NCBI RefSeq assembly: GCF_006716425.1
Contig: NZ_VFOZ01000002.1
Coordinates: forward strand, 620,001-684,000
Reading direction: 5' to 3'
Length of the DNA: 64,000 bases
From: Actinoallomurus bryophytorum
GTDB lineage: Bacteria; Actinomycetota; Actinomycetes; Streptosporangiales; Streptosporangiaceae
Under the pieces are notes generated by a model that worked only from the letters and a program-made list of their open reading frames with translations, did no database searches and was not told the DNA's origin. Within the stretch, counting starts at the first letter, position 1; each line of letters opens with the position of its first letter. A program made the position numbers and the translations under genes. This document shows positions 16,829 through 25,419 of the stretch, piece by piece.

Positions 16829-17620
16829 ATGGCGACCTGTCCCGCCGGGCACACATCCGGCGCCGACGACTACTGCGACGTCTGCGGGGCCCGCATCACG
16901 GGCGCGCCGTCGGGTCCGGTGTCCGCGGGCGCGCCGTCCGGGAGTCCGGCTCCGGCCGCCGGCGGGGCCGGCGAGCCGTGCCCGGACTGCGCGGCGCCGC
17001 GTACGGGACGTTTCTGCGAGGGCTGCGGGTACGACTTCGCCGTCGGCGCGGGCCGGCCGTCCGCCACCGGGCCGATGCGGACCGCCGCGTCCGGCGGCTC
17101 GGTCCCCTCCACGCCCTCGGTACCCTCCACGCCCTCGGTCCCGCCCGCTCCGGCCGGCGCGGATCTCGACGAGGAGCCGGTGACCGGGCCGTTCCGCGGC
17201 ACCCCCATTCCTCCGGCGGCCGTCTGGACGGCCGTCGTCGGCGCGGACCGCGACTACTACGAGGCCGTCCTGCGGCAGAGCGAGGAGAACGGCGCCTACC
17301 CGTTCCCGCCGTACTGCCCCGAACGCACGATCCCGCTGACCGGGCCGCAGGTCCGCATCGGGCGGCGCAGCGTCTCGCAGGGCACCGTGCCCGAGATCGA
17401 CCTGAGCGAGCCGCCCGAGGACCCGGGCGCCTCGCACACCCACGCGGTGCTGCTCGCCCGGCCCGGCGGCACCTGGTCGCTGGTCGACCCCGGCTCCACC
17501 AACGGCACGACGGTGAACGGGGGCGAGGACCCGATCCAGGTCAACGTGGAGGTGCCGCTGCGAGACGGCGACCGCATCCACATCGGCGTCTGGACCACCA
17601 TCACGCTGCGGAGAGGCTGA
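16829..17620 (+). CDS. FHA-domain protein with N-terminal zinc ribbons
   Basis: Protein of 263 residues. The N-terminus has cysteine pairs for one or two zinc ribbons (CPAGH..CDVCG and CPDC..CEGCG), then a Ser/Pro/Thr-rich linker with SVPSTP repeats, then a C-terminal FHA domain (IGRRS, HTHAVLLARPGG, LVDPGSTNGTTVNG) that should bind phosphothreonine. By position and domain it may be the GarA counterpart of this cluster, but it is longer, carries zinc ribbons, and I see no N-terminal ETTS-type phosphorylation motif of GarA; the linker threonines are possible sites instead. Only 2 bp separate it from the vWA stop. Confidence 0.88.
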   Translation: MATCPAGHTSGADDYCDVCGARITGAPSGPVSAGAPSGSPAPAAGGAGEPCPDCAAPRTGRFCEGCGYDFAVGAGRPSATGPMRTAASGGSVPSTPSVPSTPSVPPAPAGADLDEEPVTGPFRGTPIPPAAVWTAVVGADRDYYEAVLRQSEENGAYPFPPYCPERTIPLTGPQVRIGRRSVSQGTVPEIDLSEPPEDPGASHTHAVLLARPGGTWSLVDPGSTNGTTVNGGEDPIQVNVEVPLRDGDRIHIGVWTTITLRRG

Positions 17621-17626
17621 CGCCCG

Positions 17627-19048
17627 GTGACTCTGACATCCGCCCCACCCTCACGGCCGCCGGACCGGCGCTCCGGCGTGGCACGGGTCGTACGGATCCG
17701 TACTCTGCCGGGACGGATCAGGGCGCTCGCCTTCCTGGCGGTCCTCGCCGTCGCCGCGGTGTTCGCGGTGTCCGGTCTGGCGGTCCAGGACGCGCGGGAC
17801 GGCCTGCGGGTCATCGGCCACGACGCGGGCCCGCAGGTGGTCGCCACCGGCGACCTGTACTTCGCGCTCAGCGACATGGACGCCCAGCTCGCCGCCGTAC
17901 TCCTGATGGGCAGGGAGAACCTCGGCAGCGGCCGCGCGCGTGCGCTCCAGGTGTACGACCAGCGCCGGTCCGAGGCGCACCGCGCCCTGCTGCAAGGCTC
18001 CAACCTGGCACGTAACGATCCGGCCGAGCAGCAGACCGCGCGCTCGATCCTCGACGCGCTGGGCCGCTACGAACAGCTCGCGGGCCAGGCACTCCAGCTC
18101 GACCAGCGGCAGAGCCACGCCGCCGGGCCGCCGAGCAAGGAGGTCGGCGACCTGTACACGCAGGCGACGAACCTGATGAAGCTCGACGTGCTGCCCAAGG
18201 CGTACAACCTCACGCTGGACAACGGGACGACGGTGCGCCGGACGTATGAGTCCAAGCACTCGGAGGTGCTGGCCGGGCGTGCCTGGGTGCTGCTGGCCGG
18301 GCTGGTGCTCCTCGTCGTCCTGGTGGGGCTGCAGATCTACCTGGCGGTGCACTTCCGCCGCCTGGTCAACCCGGTGCTCGCGCTGGCGACCGTCGCGTCG
18401 GTGATCCTCATCGCGGCGACGGTCGGACTGCTGACGAGCGAGGCGGGCCACCTGAGCAAGGCCAAGAACGACGGGTTCGACTCGGTCCTGTCGCTGTCGC
18501 GGGCCAGGGCGATCAGCAACAACGCCGACGCCGACGAGACCCGCTATCTGCTCGACCCGGCCCTCGCGGACACCTACGAGCAGGTCTATCTCGACAAGTC
18601 GCAAGAGATCCTCTACGTCCCGGCCGGCAACCTCACCGAGTACTACAAGCAGCTCGACCAGCGCGTGGCCGCGCGCTCGGGCTACATGGGCTTCCTCGGT
18701 ATCGAGGCGCAGCACGTGACCCTGCCGGGGCAGAGCACGGCCGTCGACCGTACGCTCCGGGGCTACCAGGGCGTCCAGCACGACGACAGCCGCCTGCGGT
18801 CACTCGCGACGAGCGGCGGACGGCACGACGCGATCGTGCTTCGCATGGGCACGGCGTCGCAGGACTTCACCACCTACGACCAGGCGCTCGTGCAGCTCAC
18901 GGCCATCCACCAGAAGGCGTTCCAGAGCGCCATCCGCGACGGTGACGACGGGCTGAGCGGCTGGAACATCGGCCTCCCCGCCGCCGCGGTCGTCATCGCC
19001 CTCCTCGTCCTGGCCGGCGTGCGGCCGCGGCTGTCCGAGTTCCGGTAA
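17627..19048 (+). CDS. glnX-like: GlnX-like membrane sensor protein
   Basis: Membrane protein of 473 residues with four predicted membrane spans at about 33-53, 209-230, 240-260 and 448-466, and two extracytoplasmic helical domains of about 150 and 190 residues between them. This layout matches GlnX, the mycobacterial partner that connects the amino-acid-binding lipoprotein GlnH to PknG. The GTG start at 17627 follows GGAGAGG and lies 6 bp after the FHA gene. It probably relays ligand occupancy of the downstream GlnH-like protein to the cytoplasmic kinase. Identity rests on gene order and topology more than on sequence motifs. Confidence 0.75.
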   Translation: MTLTSAPPSRPPDRRSGVARVVRIRTLPGRIRALAFLAVLAVAAVFAVSGLAVQDARDGLRVIGHDAGPQVVATGDLYFALSDMDAQLAAVLLMGRENLGSGRARALQVYDQRRSEAHRALLQGSNLARNDPAEQQTARSILDALGRYEQLAGQALQLDQRQSHAAGPPSKEVGDLYTQATNLMKLDVLPKAYNLTLDNGTTVRRTYESKHSEVLAGRAWVLLAGLVLLVVLVGLQIYLAVHFRRLVNPVLALATVASVILIAATVGLLTSEAGHLSKAKNDGFDSVLSLSRARAISNNADADETRYLLDPALADTYEQVYLDKSQEILYVPAGNLTEYYKQLDQRVAARSGYMGFLGIEAQHVTLPGQSTAVDRTLRGYQGVQHDDSRLRSLATSGGRHDAIVLRMGTASQDFTTYDQALVQLTAIHQKAFQSAIRDGDDGLSGWNIGLPAAAVVIALLVLAGVRPRLSEFR

Positions 19049-19059
19049 GGGAGCGAGTC

Positions 19060-19878
19060 ATGCGAGTAGGTCGAACTCTCGGCGCCGCGCTTGTGCTGGC
19101 CGCGGCCCTGGCCGGGTGCGGTACGGGCGGCGGCGCGAAGTCGGTCGCGGGCAAGGACACGCTGGTGGTCGGCGTCTCGAAGGACCAGCCGGGGCTCGGG
19201 CAACGCCAGCCCGACGGCACCTTCAAGGGCTTCGACATCGACGTGGCCTCCTACATCGGCGCGCACATGGAGAAGACGCCCAAGAAGGTCGTCTTCAAGG
19301 TCGTGCAGTACTCCGAGCGCGAGAAGGCCGTGCAGACGGGCAAGGTGGACCTCGTCGTCTCGAGCTACTCGATCACGCCCGAGCGCAAGACCAAGATCGC
19401 GTTCGCCGGGCCGTACTACGTCGCCCACCAGGACACCCTGGTCCGCCGCAGCGACACCGCGATCCACAACGTCCGCGACCTGTCCGGCCGGCGTCTGTGC
19501 GCGGTCAACGGCTCGGTCTCCTGGCAGCGCGTCACCGTCGAACGTAACGTCCCGGCACACCTCGTGCAGGCCGCGACGTACGGCGACTGCCTGACCAAGC
19601 TCACCGACAACAGCCTCGACGCCATCTCCACCGACGACCTGATCCTGGCCGGGTTCGCGCTGGAGAACAACGCGGTGCGGTTCGTCAACGCCCCCATCTC
19701 CGACGAGAGGTACGGCGTGGGCATCCGCCAGGACGACGTGACCGGCTGTGAGGACATCAACAAGGCGATCACCGAGATGTACCTGGACGGGACCGCGGCG
19801 AAGCTGCTGACGAAGTGGTTCGGCAAGACCGACCTGAAGCTCACGACCACGGTCCCGCAGTTCGAGGGCTGCGGCTGA
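19060..19878 (+). CDS. glnH-like: GlnH-like amino-acid-binding lipoprotein
   Basis: Solute-binding lipoprotein of 272 residues. A lipobox LAGC ends the signal peptide at about residue 20. The periplasmic-binding-protein family 3 fold is clear: LVVGVSKDQPGLG, then GFDIDVASYIGAHM, KVDLVVSSYSITPERK and the hinge AFAGPYYVAH. Family members bind polar amino acids; mycobacterial GlnH binds aspartate/glutamate/asparagine. No ABC permease or ATPase gene is nearby, which supports a sensing rather than an uptake role. A GGGAGCGAG site precedes ATG 19060, 11 bp after the GlnX-like gene. It closes the cluster. Confidence 0.88.
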   Translation: MRVGRTLGAALVLAAALAGCGTGGGAKSVAGKDTLVVGVSKDQPGLGQRQPDGTFKGFDIDVASYIGAHMEKTPKKVVFKVVQYSEREKAVQTGKVDLVVSSYSITPERKTKIAFAGPYYVAHQDTLVRRSDTAIHNVRDLSGRRLCAVNGSVSWQRVTVERNVPAHLVQAATYGDCLTKLTDNSLDAISTDDLILAGFALENNAVRFVNAPISDERYGVGIRQDDVTGCEDINKAITEMYLDGTAAKLLTKWFGKTDLKLTTTVPQFEGCG

Positions 19879-20169
19879 CGCCGTTCCGCACGCCGGACGT
19901 TCGGTCGGCCGTTGTCGTCCGAAGTGTCCTGCCGCCACGTCCCCGCCGGCGTCACGGACGGGCCGGTGGTGCGCTCTCGATGCCCGATCGGGGGTGAAAC
20001 CGCAGGTCGGGAGGCCGGGAATGAATTCCCGCCGACGTAGCGGTGAACAGACTCGCCAGGCAATCGGCCTCTTCCGGACTTTGGTAGCGTGCCGATCGTT
20101 GAAGAGTCAACTACCGTCGCTTCCGTCGTCTCCGCGGCGATCGGCGCGGTGAATCGGAACGGGGTCCCG
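19879..20169 (+). promoter_or_regulatory. intergenic region with a likely promoter for the beta-helix gene
   Basis: No gene is seen here. A plausible promoter lies near 20072-20092 (TTTGGTAGCGT, with TAGCGT as the -10). The preceding stretch around 19985-20060 is rich in short inverted repeats, but I could not match it to a riboswitch class. Confidence 0.35.
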
Positions 20170-21354
20170 ATGAAAAAGCTGAGAACGTCCATGATCTTCG
20201 CCGTAGGGGGCATCGCCGTGGCCGCACCGGTCATCGCGGCGACCACGGCGCAGGCCAAGGCGTCGACCACGGTGTACGTGTCGGCCCACGCGGCCGGCCA
20301 CGCGTCGGACCGCGGCTGCGGCACGGCCGCGTACCACTCCATCACCGCGGCCTCCGCCGCGGTGGCCGAGGGTGGCACCGTGATCGTGTGCGGCGGCACC
20401 TACAAGGAAGACGTCGCCGTGACGAAGGCGCTGACGATCCAGGGGAGATCGAACGCGACCATCGACGCCACCAAGCTGACCAACGGTTTCCTGGTCACCG
20501 CGTCACACGCGGCGATCAGCGGGTTCACGGTCAAGAACGCGGTCGGTGAGGGCATCCTCGTCAACAAGGCGAACTCCGTCACCGTCCAGAACAACGTGGT
20601 GAGCAACAACGACCTGGGCGGCCTGCCGGTGAACCCGGTGCCGAACACCTACGCGTCATGCGCCGCCCAGGGCGGCGTCCCGGGCGACTGCGGCGAGGGC
20701 ATCCACCTGATGGGCAGCTCGCATTCCACCGTCCGTAACAACGTCAGCACCGCCAACAGCGGCGGCATCCTCGTCAGCGACGAGACCGCTCCGGCCGCGC
20801 ACAACCGCATCTCGGGCAATGTCGTCGCCCGAAACACCTATGCCTGCGGCATCACCGTCGTCGCCCACAGCCCGCTCGGCGCCCCCGGGGGCAAGCCCGC
20901 TCCCGACGCCGCCGGCGTGTATGACAACGACGTCGTCGGCAACACCATCTCCGACAACGGCACGCAGGCCGAGGGCGCCGGCGTCGTCCTGGCGACGGGC
21001 CTGCCCGGCGGCGCGGTCTACGACAACACCGTCGAGGGCAACAGCATCAGCGGCAACGGCCTGTCCGGCGTGACGCTGCACAGCCACATCGCCGGCCAGT
21101 ACCTGAACGGCAACGTGATCCGCGGCAACCGGATCGGCACCAACAACCTGCGCGGCGACAAGGACATCGCGGAGCCGTTCGACACGGAGACGACCGGCAT
21201 CCTCGTCGGCACCGTCGACCCGCTGTCGATCACGATCTCCGGCAACGTCATCGGCAAGGACCACTACGGCGTCTGGACCACCGGCCCGGTTACCGCGAAG
21301 AACGTCCGCGACAACCACTTCACGGGCGTCACCGTCCCGGTCATCACGCACTGA
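20170..21354 (+). CDS. exported right-handed parallel beta-helix protein
   Basis: Secreted protein of 394 residues. A signal peptide covers residues 1-34 (MKKLRTSMIFAVGGIAVAAP, cleavage after TAQA). The rest is a NosD/pectate-lyase-like beta-helix: repeated turns such as ISGFTVKNAVGEGILV, VQNNVVSNNDLGG, VRNNVSTANSGGILVS, VYDNTVEGNSISGNG and ISGNVIGKDHYGV. Such proteins bind or cleave polysaccharides, but no catalytic residue set can be named. ATG 20170 follows a weak GGAACGGGG; upstream in-frame codons lie before the signal peptide and are unlikely to be translated. It ends in a strong two-way terminator. Confidence 0.85.
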   Translation: MKKLRTSMIFAVGGIAVAAPVIAATTAQAKASTTVYVSAHAAGHASDRGCGTAAYHSITAASAAVAEGGTVIVCGGTYKEDVAVTKALTIQGRSNATIDATKLTNGFLVTASHAAISGFTVKNAVGEGILVNKANSVTVQNNVVSNNDLGGLPVNPVPNTYASCAAQGGVPGDCGEGIHLMGSSHSTVRNNVSTANSGGILVSDETAPAAHNRISGNVVARNTYACGITVVAHSPLGAPGGKPAPDAAGVYDNDVVGNTISDNGTQAEGAGVVLATGLPGGAVYDNTVEGNSISGNGLSGVTLHSHIAGQYLNGNVIRGNRIGTNNLRGDKDIAEPFDTETTGILVGTVDPLSITISGNVIGKDHYGVWTTGPVTAKNVRDNHFTGVTVPVITH

Positions 21355-21360
21355 GTACGC

Positions 21361-21400
21361 GAAAGAGGCTCCCCGGCGACGTCGCCGGGGAGCCTCTTTC
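21361..21400. terminator. 40-bp perfect palindromic bidirectional terminator
   Basis: Two 20-bp arms pair perfectly around the centre: the left arm starts GAAAGAGGCTCCCCGG and the right arm ends CCGGGGAGCCTCTTTC. The A- and T-rich ends give a terminator in both directions, serving the convergent beta-helix and WXG-like genes. Confidence 0.92.
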
Positions 21401-21417
21401 GTCATGGGGCGCGAGGG

Positions 21418-22515
21418 CTACGGAGCGGCTTTGTAGTGCCAATTCTGGGCCCAGTCGTCGCTGGACCAGTTGTCCGAGACCATCGTGAAGCGCGGGTTGA
21501 GGAGGTTGCGCTTGTCATCGAGTGTCTGGGAGTCGCCGAAGCAGTCCGAGGCGAGAGTTTCAGCCTGCCCTTCCAGCTTAGCCATGGTCGCGGCCATTGC
21601 GGAGAATCGGGCGCTCATTTTCGCGTAGATGTAGCTGACATTGAAGGTGAACAGGACTAGCGCGGCGTAGGAGAATATCGGCCGGAAGGGCAAAGGAGCA
21701 AGGTTGATGAGGAGCAGCTGAAACGTCATCTCGATGAGCATGTGAAGCCAAAGCCCGTTGATCTTGTCCATTCCGGCGGCCATCTCGTCGCAGAGGTCGC
21801 CCATGGAGCCGGCCAACGATTTGAGTTCGTTCAGTGCCGGCAGGAACCTAACGTCCATGTGCGCGTTGAAACTGGCGGCGGCATCGCCGTCCCAGGTCCG
21901 GATCGGCACGATCCTTCCCAGCTTCTCGCACAGCGGTTGGAGATTGCTGTCCGCGATGGCACGCCAGGTGTCACGCGCGGCACGGAACGGGCCGGACTCA
22001 CGGATGTTCGGCTCGATGAACAGCGCATCGATCACGAGAAACGCCGGCAGCAGCCCGGTGGGGCGCGCGGTGAGTTTTACCAACTCCCGAGTTCTCCACA
22101 GCCTGGCGGTCAGCGCGACAGCGATCACGTTTTCGGCCACCGGCATCACAACGACAGTGGCCAAATTTTCGGCCGTAGTCCTGGAGCCGTAGCCCGCCCC
22201 GTGGCGCAGGTTAGGCGGCGAGCCGGCCTGGATCGAGGAGTGATATTCCGCGTCGGCGTAATGACGGGCGACGGCATCGAGGTTTTTGGCCGTCGAGTCA
22301 CTCGCGCCGCGCACCGCATCCGCGGCGTCTTCCGCGGTCGACGATGCTTTTTTGTACGCATGCGCGGCATCATGGCCCGCCTTCGGCCAGTTACCGTAGG
22401 CGATGTGGGTGCCGGCCACGAATCCCTTGACGCTGGCGAAGGTGTCGGTCATCTCGGCGAGATTCTGCGTCAGGGCCACGAGATCCCGGATCTGCACGTC
22501 AAGCGATGGCGCCAT
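21418..22515 (-). CDS. WXG100-like protein with membrane segments
   Basis: Protein of 365 residues with two helical regions of the WXG100/ESX type: an N-terminal one with the GNWPKAGHDAAHAY turn, and a second at about 210-260 with WDGDAAASFNAHM. A long hydrophobic stretch at about 265-305 (LLLINLAPLPFRPIFSYAALVLF) suggests two close membrane helices. The family is not one I can name. No ESX secretion genes are adjacent. It shares this style with the 40.1-42.5 kb pair, and its base composition is lower in GC than its neighbours. A GAAAGGGTG site precedes ATG 22515. It may be a type VII-dependent effector or its immunity/accessory protein. Confidence 0.6.
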   Translation of the reverse strand: MAPSLDVQIRDLVALTQNLAEMTDTFASVKGFVAGTHIAYGNWPKAGHDAAHAYKKASSTAEDAADAVRGASDSTAKNLDAVARHYADAEYHSSIQAGSPPNLRHGAGYGSRTTAENLATVVVMPVAENVIAVALTARLWRTRELVKLTARPTGLLPAFLVIDALFIEPNIRESGPFRAARDTWRAIADSNLQPLCEKLGRIVPIRTWDGDAAASFNAHMDVRFLPALNELKSLAGSMGDLCDEMAAGMDKINGLWLHMLIEMTFQLLLINLAPLPFRPIFSYAALVLFTFNVSYIYAKMSARFSAMAATMAKLEGQAETLASDCFGDSQTLDDKRNLLNPRFTMVSDNWSSDDWAQNWHYKAAP

Positions 22516-22634
22516 TTCAACACCCTTTCGTGATCACCGGTAGCCTATCCGGGACACCTCATCGCCAGGGAGCTTTCCCGGACCATCGCGGTTTTCTCTC
22601 TCATGGGTCCGGTCCCGTTCGCTTGGATGGACCT

Positions 22635-24023
22635 ATGGCGATCACTACAACGTTCACGGTCGAGTCCTGGCTGGAGGCCCTGCCACGCGACCGGCTCCTG
22701 GCCCTCCTGCGCGAGCGGCTCGCCGAGGATGCGAGCCTGCGCCGCCGCCTGGAGGTACGCGCCGCGGCCGAGCGAGCGGCCGGTGACACCGACATCGCCG
22801 GGCTGAGGGCCCAGATCCTGAAACTCCTCGGCACCGCGCCCTTCGCCCGGTACGACTACGTCGAGTACGCGGACGTCCCCGGCTATGCCGCACAGGCGCG
22901 TGAAGCAGTGGACGCACTGCGGTCACTGGTCTCCGCCGGAAGGGCGCACGAGGCGGTGACGCTGACCCGGGAGGCGATCCACCGGCTCCACACGGTGTAC
23001 GAGCAGATCGATGACTCCTCCGGCGCCGTCGGCGAGGTCGCGGCCGACCTCGAAGAGACGCACCAGGCCGCCTGCGTCGCGGCCGACACCGATCCGGTGC
23101 GGAACGCCGGGTGGCTGGCCGCGCACATGCTGGGCGACTGGTCACACGTGCCGGAGATCGAGCTCGGCGACTACTGGGACCTGCTGGGCGACACGGGGCG
23201 GGCCGCCTTCTCCGATCTGGTCGCCGAGAGGTCGCGGCGTCGCCCGTCCGACTGGAACGTGAAGCACGTCCGGCAGGAGCTCGCCAGGGTTCAGGGGGAC
23301 GTGGACGTGCTGGTCGCCGTCCTCGCGTCCGACCTGGCTCCGTACGGCGGCACGCACCTGACCATCGCCGAGGAGCTGGACCGCGCGGGCCGGAGCGCCG
23401 AGGCCCTCGCGTGGGCCGAGCGCGGGCTGCGCGACACCGAACGGCCCCCGTTCGCCGACGACGGGCTGGCCTCCTACGTGGCGGGCCGGTACGAGCGGGA
23501 CGGGCGGCTCGCCGACGCGGTCGCGGTCCGGCGGGACCGGTTCCATGCGTCGCCCTCCCTGGGCGGCTACCGGACCCTGCGCGACGCCGCGCGGACGGCC
23601 GGATGCTGGGACGCCGAACGCCTCGCCGCCCTGGACCTGCTCCGCGAGAGACCATCTGGCCGTACGCCGTTCGGCGAAGGGTCGCTGCTGGTCGACGCCC
23701 TGGTGGACGACGGAGACGTCGAGGCCGCGTGGCGGGCCGCGGAGGGACGGGCGAGCGATCGCCAGTGGCTGGCGCTGGCCGACCTGGTACGTGACGACCG
23801 CCCGGCCGACGCGCTGGAGGCGTACCGCCGGGCGGTCGAGCCGCTCACCCGGCTCACCGGAGACGGAAACTACCGGGAGATCGCCCGGCTGCTGCTCCTG
23901 GCCCGCGACTGTCACCGCCGGCTCGGCACCGAGCAGCAGTTCGAGGCCGACCTCGCCACCCTCCGTACGGACCAGCGACGTAAGCGGAAGCTGATGAAGA
24001 CCCTGGATGAGAAGGGCCTGTGA
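22635..24023 (+). CDS. helical-repeat protein of unknown function
   Basis: Protein of 462 residues, rich in Ala, Arg, Asp and Glu, made of TPR-like helices (RAHEAVTLTREAIHRL; RSAEALAWAERGLRD; RPADALEAYRRAVEPL). It resembles the C-terminal helical region found with SWIM zinc-finger proteins in actinobacteria, but has no SWIM cysteines itself. No signal peptide or membrane segment. ATG 22635 starts the conserved-looking ITTTFTVESWLEALPRDRL. It reads divergently from the WXG-like gene, 120 bp away. Function unknown; a protein-binding role fits the fold. Confidence 0.65.
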   Translation: MAITTTFTVESWLEALPRDRLLALLRERLAEDASLRRRLEVRAAAERAAGDTDIAGLRAQILKLLGTAPFARYDYVEYADVPGYAAQAREAVDALRSLVSAGRAHEAVTLTREAIHRLHTVYEQIDDSSGAVGEVAADLEETHQAACVAADTDPVRNAGWLAAHMLGDWSHVPEIELGDYWDLLGDTGRAAFSDLVAERSRRRPSDWNVKHVRQELARVQGDVDVLVAVLASDLAPYGGTHLTIAEELDRAGRSAEALAWAERGLRDTERPPFADDGLASYVAGRYERDGRLADAVAVRRDRFHASPSLGGYRTLRDAARTAGCWDAERLAALDLLRERPSGRTPFGEGSLLVDALVDDGDVEAAWRAAEGRASDRQWLALADLVRDDRPADALEAYRRAVEPLTRLTGDGNYREIARLLLLARDCHRRLGTEQQFEADLATLRTDQRRKRKLMKTLDEKGL

Positions 24024-24186
24024 CCCTCCATCTCATGCGGGCCATTGCCGTGCCGAACGGTCGCACTTTATGATCACGCCGACCCGGTCATCTTCCGACA
24101 AACGTAGCAAGGCGTTGCCGCGCCCGCGGCGCGATCGAGCGTGATCATCTGACGTGGGGTAGGGGCTGAACCCCAGGAGGAGTCCG

Positions 24187-25419
24187 ATGTACGCGGAGAT
24201 CCACCAGCTCGTCGACTCGGTGGCGGCGAAGCTGTCGCGTCCGGCGATCGTCGAGGACCGGCGACAGCGGCTGGTGGCCTACAGCCGGCACAGTGAGCCG
24301 ATCGACGCGGTGTGCCATGCCTCGATTCTGCAGCGCTGCGTGTCCGCCGAGGTGATGGCCTGGCTGGGGCGGTTCGAGCTGGCCAAGGCGCGAGGCCCGG
24401 TGCGTACTCCCCGGAATCTCGTCCTCGGCATGCTGCCTCGGGTCTGCGTACCGATCCGGCACCGTGACCTTCTGCTGGGGTACCTGTGGTTCATCGACGA
24501 GGAGGAGTCGATGAGCGAGGAGCAGCTCGCGCTGGCCGAGACCGCCGCCCAGGGCTTCGCGCTCGCGCTCTACCGCGAGGTGCTGGCCGGCGAGCTCGCG
24601 TCGAGCCGGGAGACGGAGGCGATCCGGAACCTGCTCCTCGCCGAGAGCGACGCCCAGGCTTACGCGGCGCGCACCCTCATCGACGGTGGTCACTTCGACC
24701 CGTCCCTGGGCGTCGTCGTGGTGGTCGCCCGGCCGGTGCTCGTGCACGACGTCATGCCGGATGACCAGATACGGCTCGCCGTCGAGCACGCGCTCGTCAA
24801 CATCCGGCACGAGTTGCCGGCCAGGCATGCCCTCCATCTCGTCTCCTACAGCCACGGACTGCTGCTGTTCGGTACGGAGGGCGAGGCCGCAGAGCCGACC
24901 GTGGACCGCTGTGTCTCACAGCTCGACCATGCCCTGCAGAGCGCGCTGTCGGGACTCGAGCAGGCGTCGTCGTTCGTCATCGGGATCGGAGGACCACGGT
25001 CGTGTCTGGAGGAGGCGCACGGCTCCTATCTCGAGGCGAGTGAGGCCGCGCGCATCGCCGCCTTGATGCCCGACGTCAGCAGGATCGCCCGCTGGTCCCA
25101 GCTCGGCATCTACCGGGTACTCGCCCAGGTGTCCAGCCGCGACCTCGGCGAGCTGGTGATTCATCCCGGGCTCGAGCGGCTCCTCGCCGACCCGGAGGCG
25201 GGCCCGCTGCTCCAGACGCTGGAGGCCTACCTCGATCTCGCCGGCAACGCGCTCGCGACCTCCGAACGCCTCCAGCTGCACCGCACGTCGCTGTACTACC
25301 GGATCCAGCGCCTCGAGCAACTGGCGGGGACCGACCTCAAGGACGGGAACGAACGTCTCAGTCTCCACCTCGGGCTGAAACTCGCCCGGCTCACCGGCCG
25401 CTACCGGCCCGCCGGCTGA
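24187..25419 (+). CDS. PucR/CdaR-family transcriptional regulator
   Basis: Regulator of 410 residues. The N-terminal third resembles a GAF-like sensor (residues about 5-135), a middle segment of the GGDEF-like CdaR type follows, and the C-terminus has the PucR helix-turn-helix: LQTLEAYLDLAGNALATSERL, then LHRTSLYYRIQRLEQLAGTDL. Such proteins activate catabolic or antibiotic genes. An AGGAGG ribosome site (24176-24181) precedes ATG 24187. Its last 29 bp overlap the 3' end of the convergent ycnI gene. The upstream region 24024-24186 presumably holds its promoter; I see no clear operator. Target unknown. Confidence 0.87.
   Translation: MYAEIHQLVDSVAAKLSRPAIVEDRRQRLVAYSRHSEPIDAVCHASILQRCVSAEVMAWLGRFELAKARGPVRTPRNLVLGMLPRVCVPIRHRDLLLGYLWFIDEEESMSEEQLALAETAAQGFALALYREVLAGELASSRETEAIRNLLLAESDAQAYAARTLIDGGHFDPSLGVVVVVARPVLVHDVMPDDQIRLAVEHALVNIRHELPARHALHLVSYSHGLLLFGTEGEAAEPTVDRCVSQLDHALQSALSGLEQASSFVIGIGGPRSCLEEAHGSYLEASEAARIAALMPDVSRIARWSQLGIYRVLAQVSSRDLGELVIHPGLERLLADPEAGPLLQTLEAYLDLAGNALATSERLQLHRTSLYYRIQRLEQLAGTDLKDGNERLSLHLGLKLARLTGRYRPAG

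Noticed and set aside
19985-20098. A structured leader such as a c-di-AMP or cobalamin riboswitch before the beta-helix gene
   Set aside because: GGGGTGAAACC and other fragments recall riboswitch cores, but conserved blocks do not line up, and a promoter-like TAGCGT lies downstream of most of it, so it is probably not in the mRNA.
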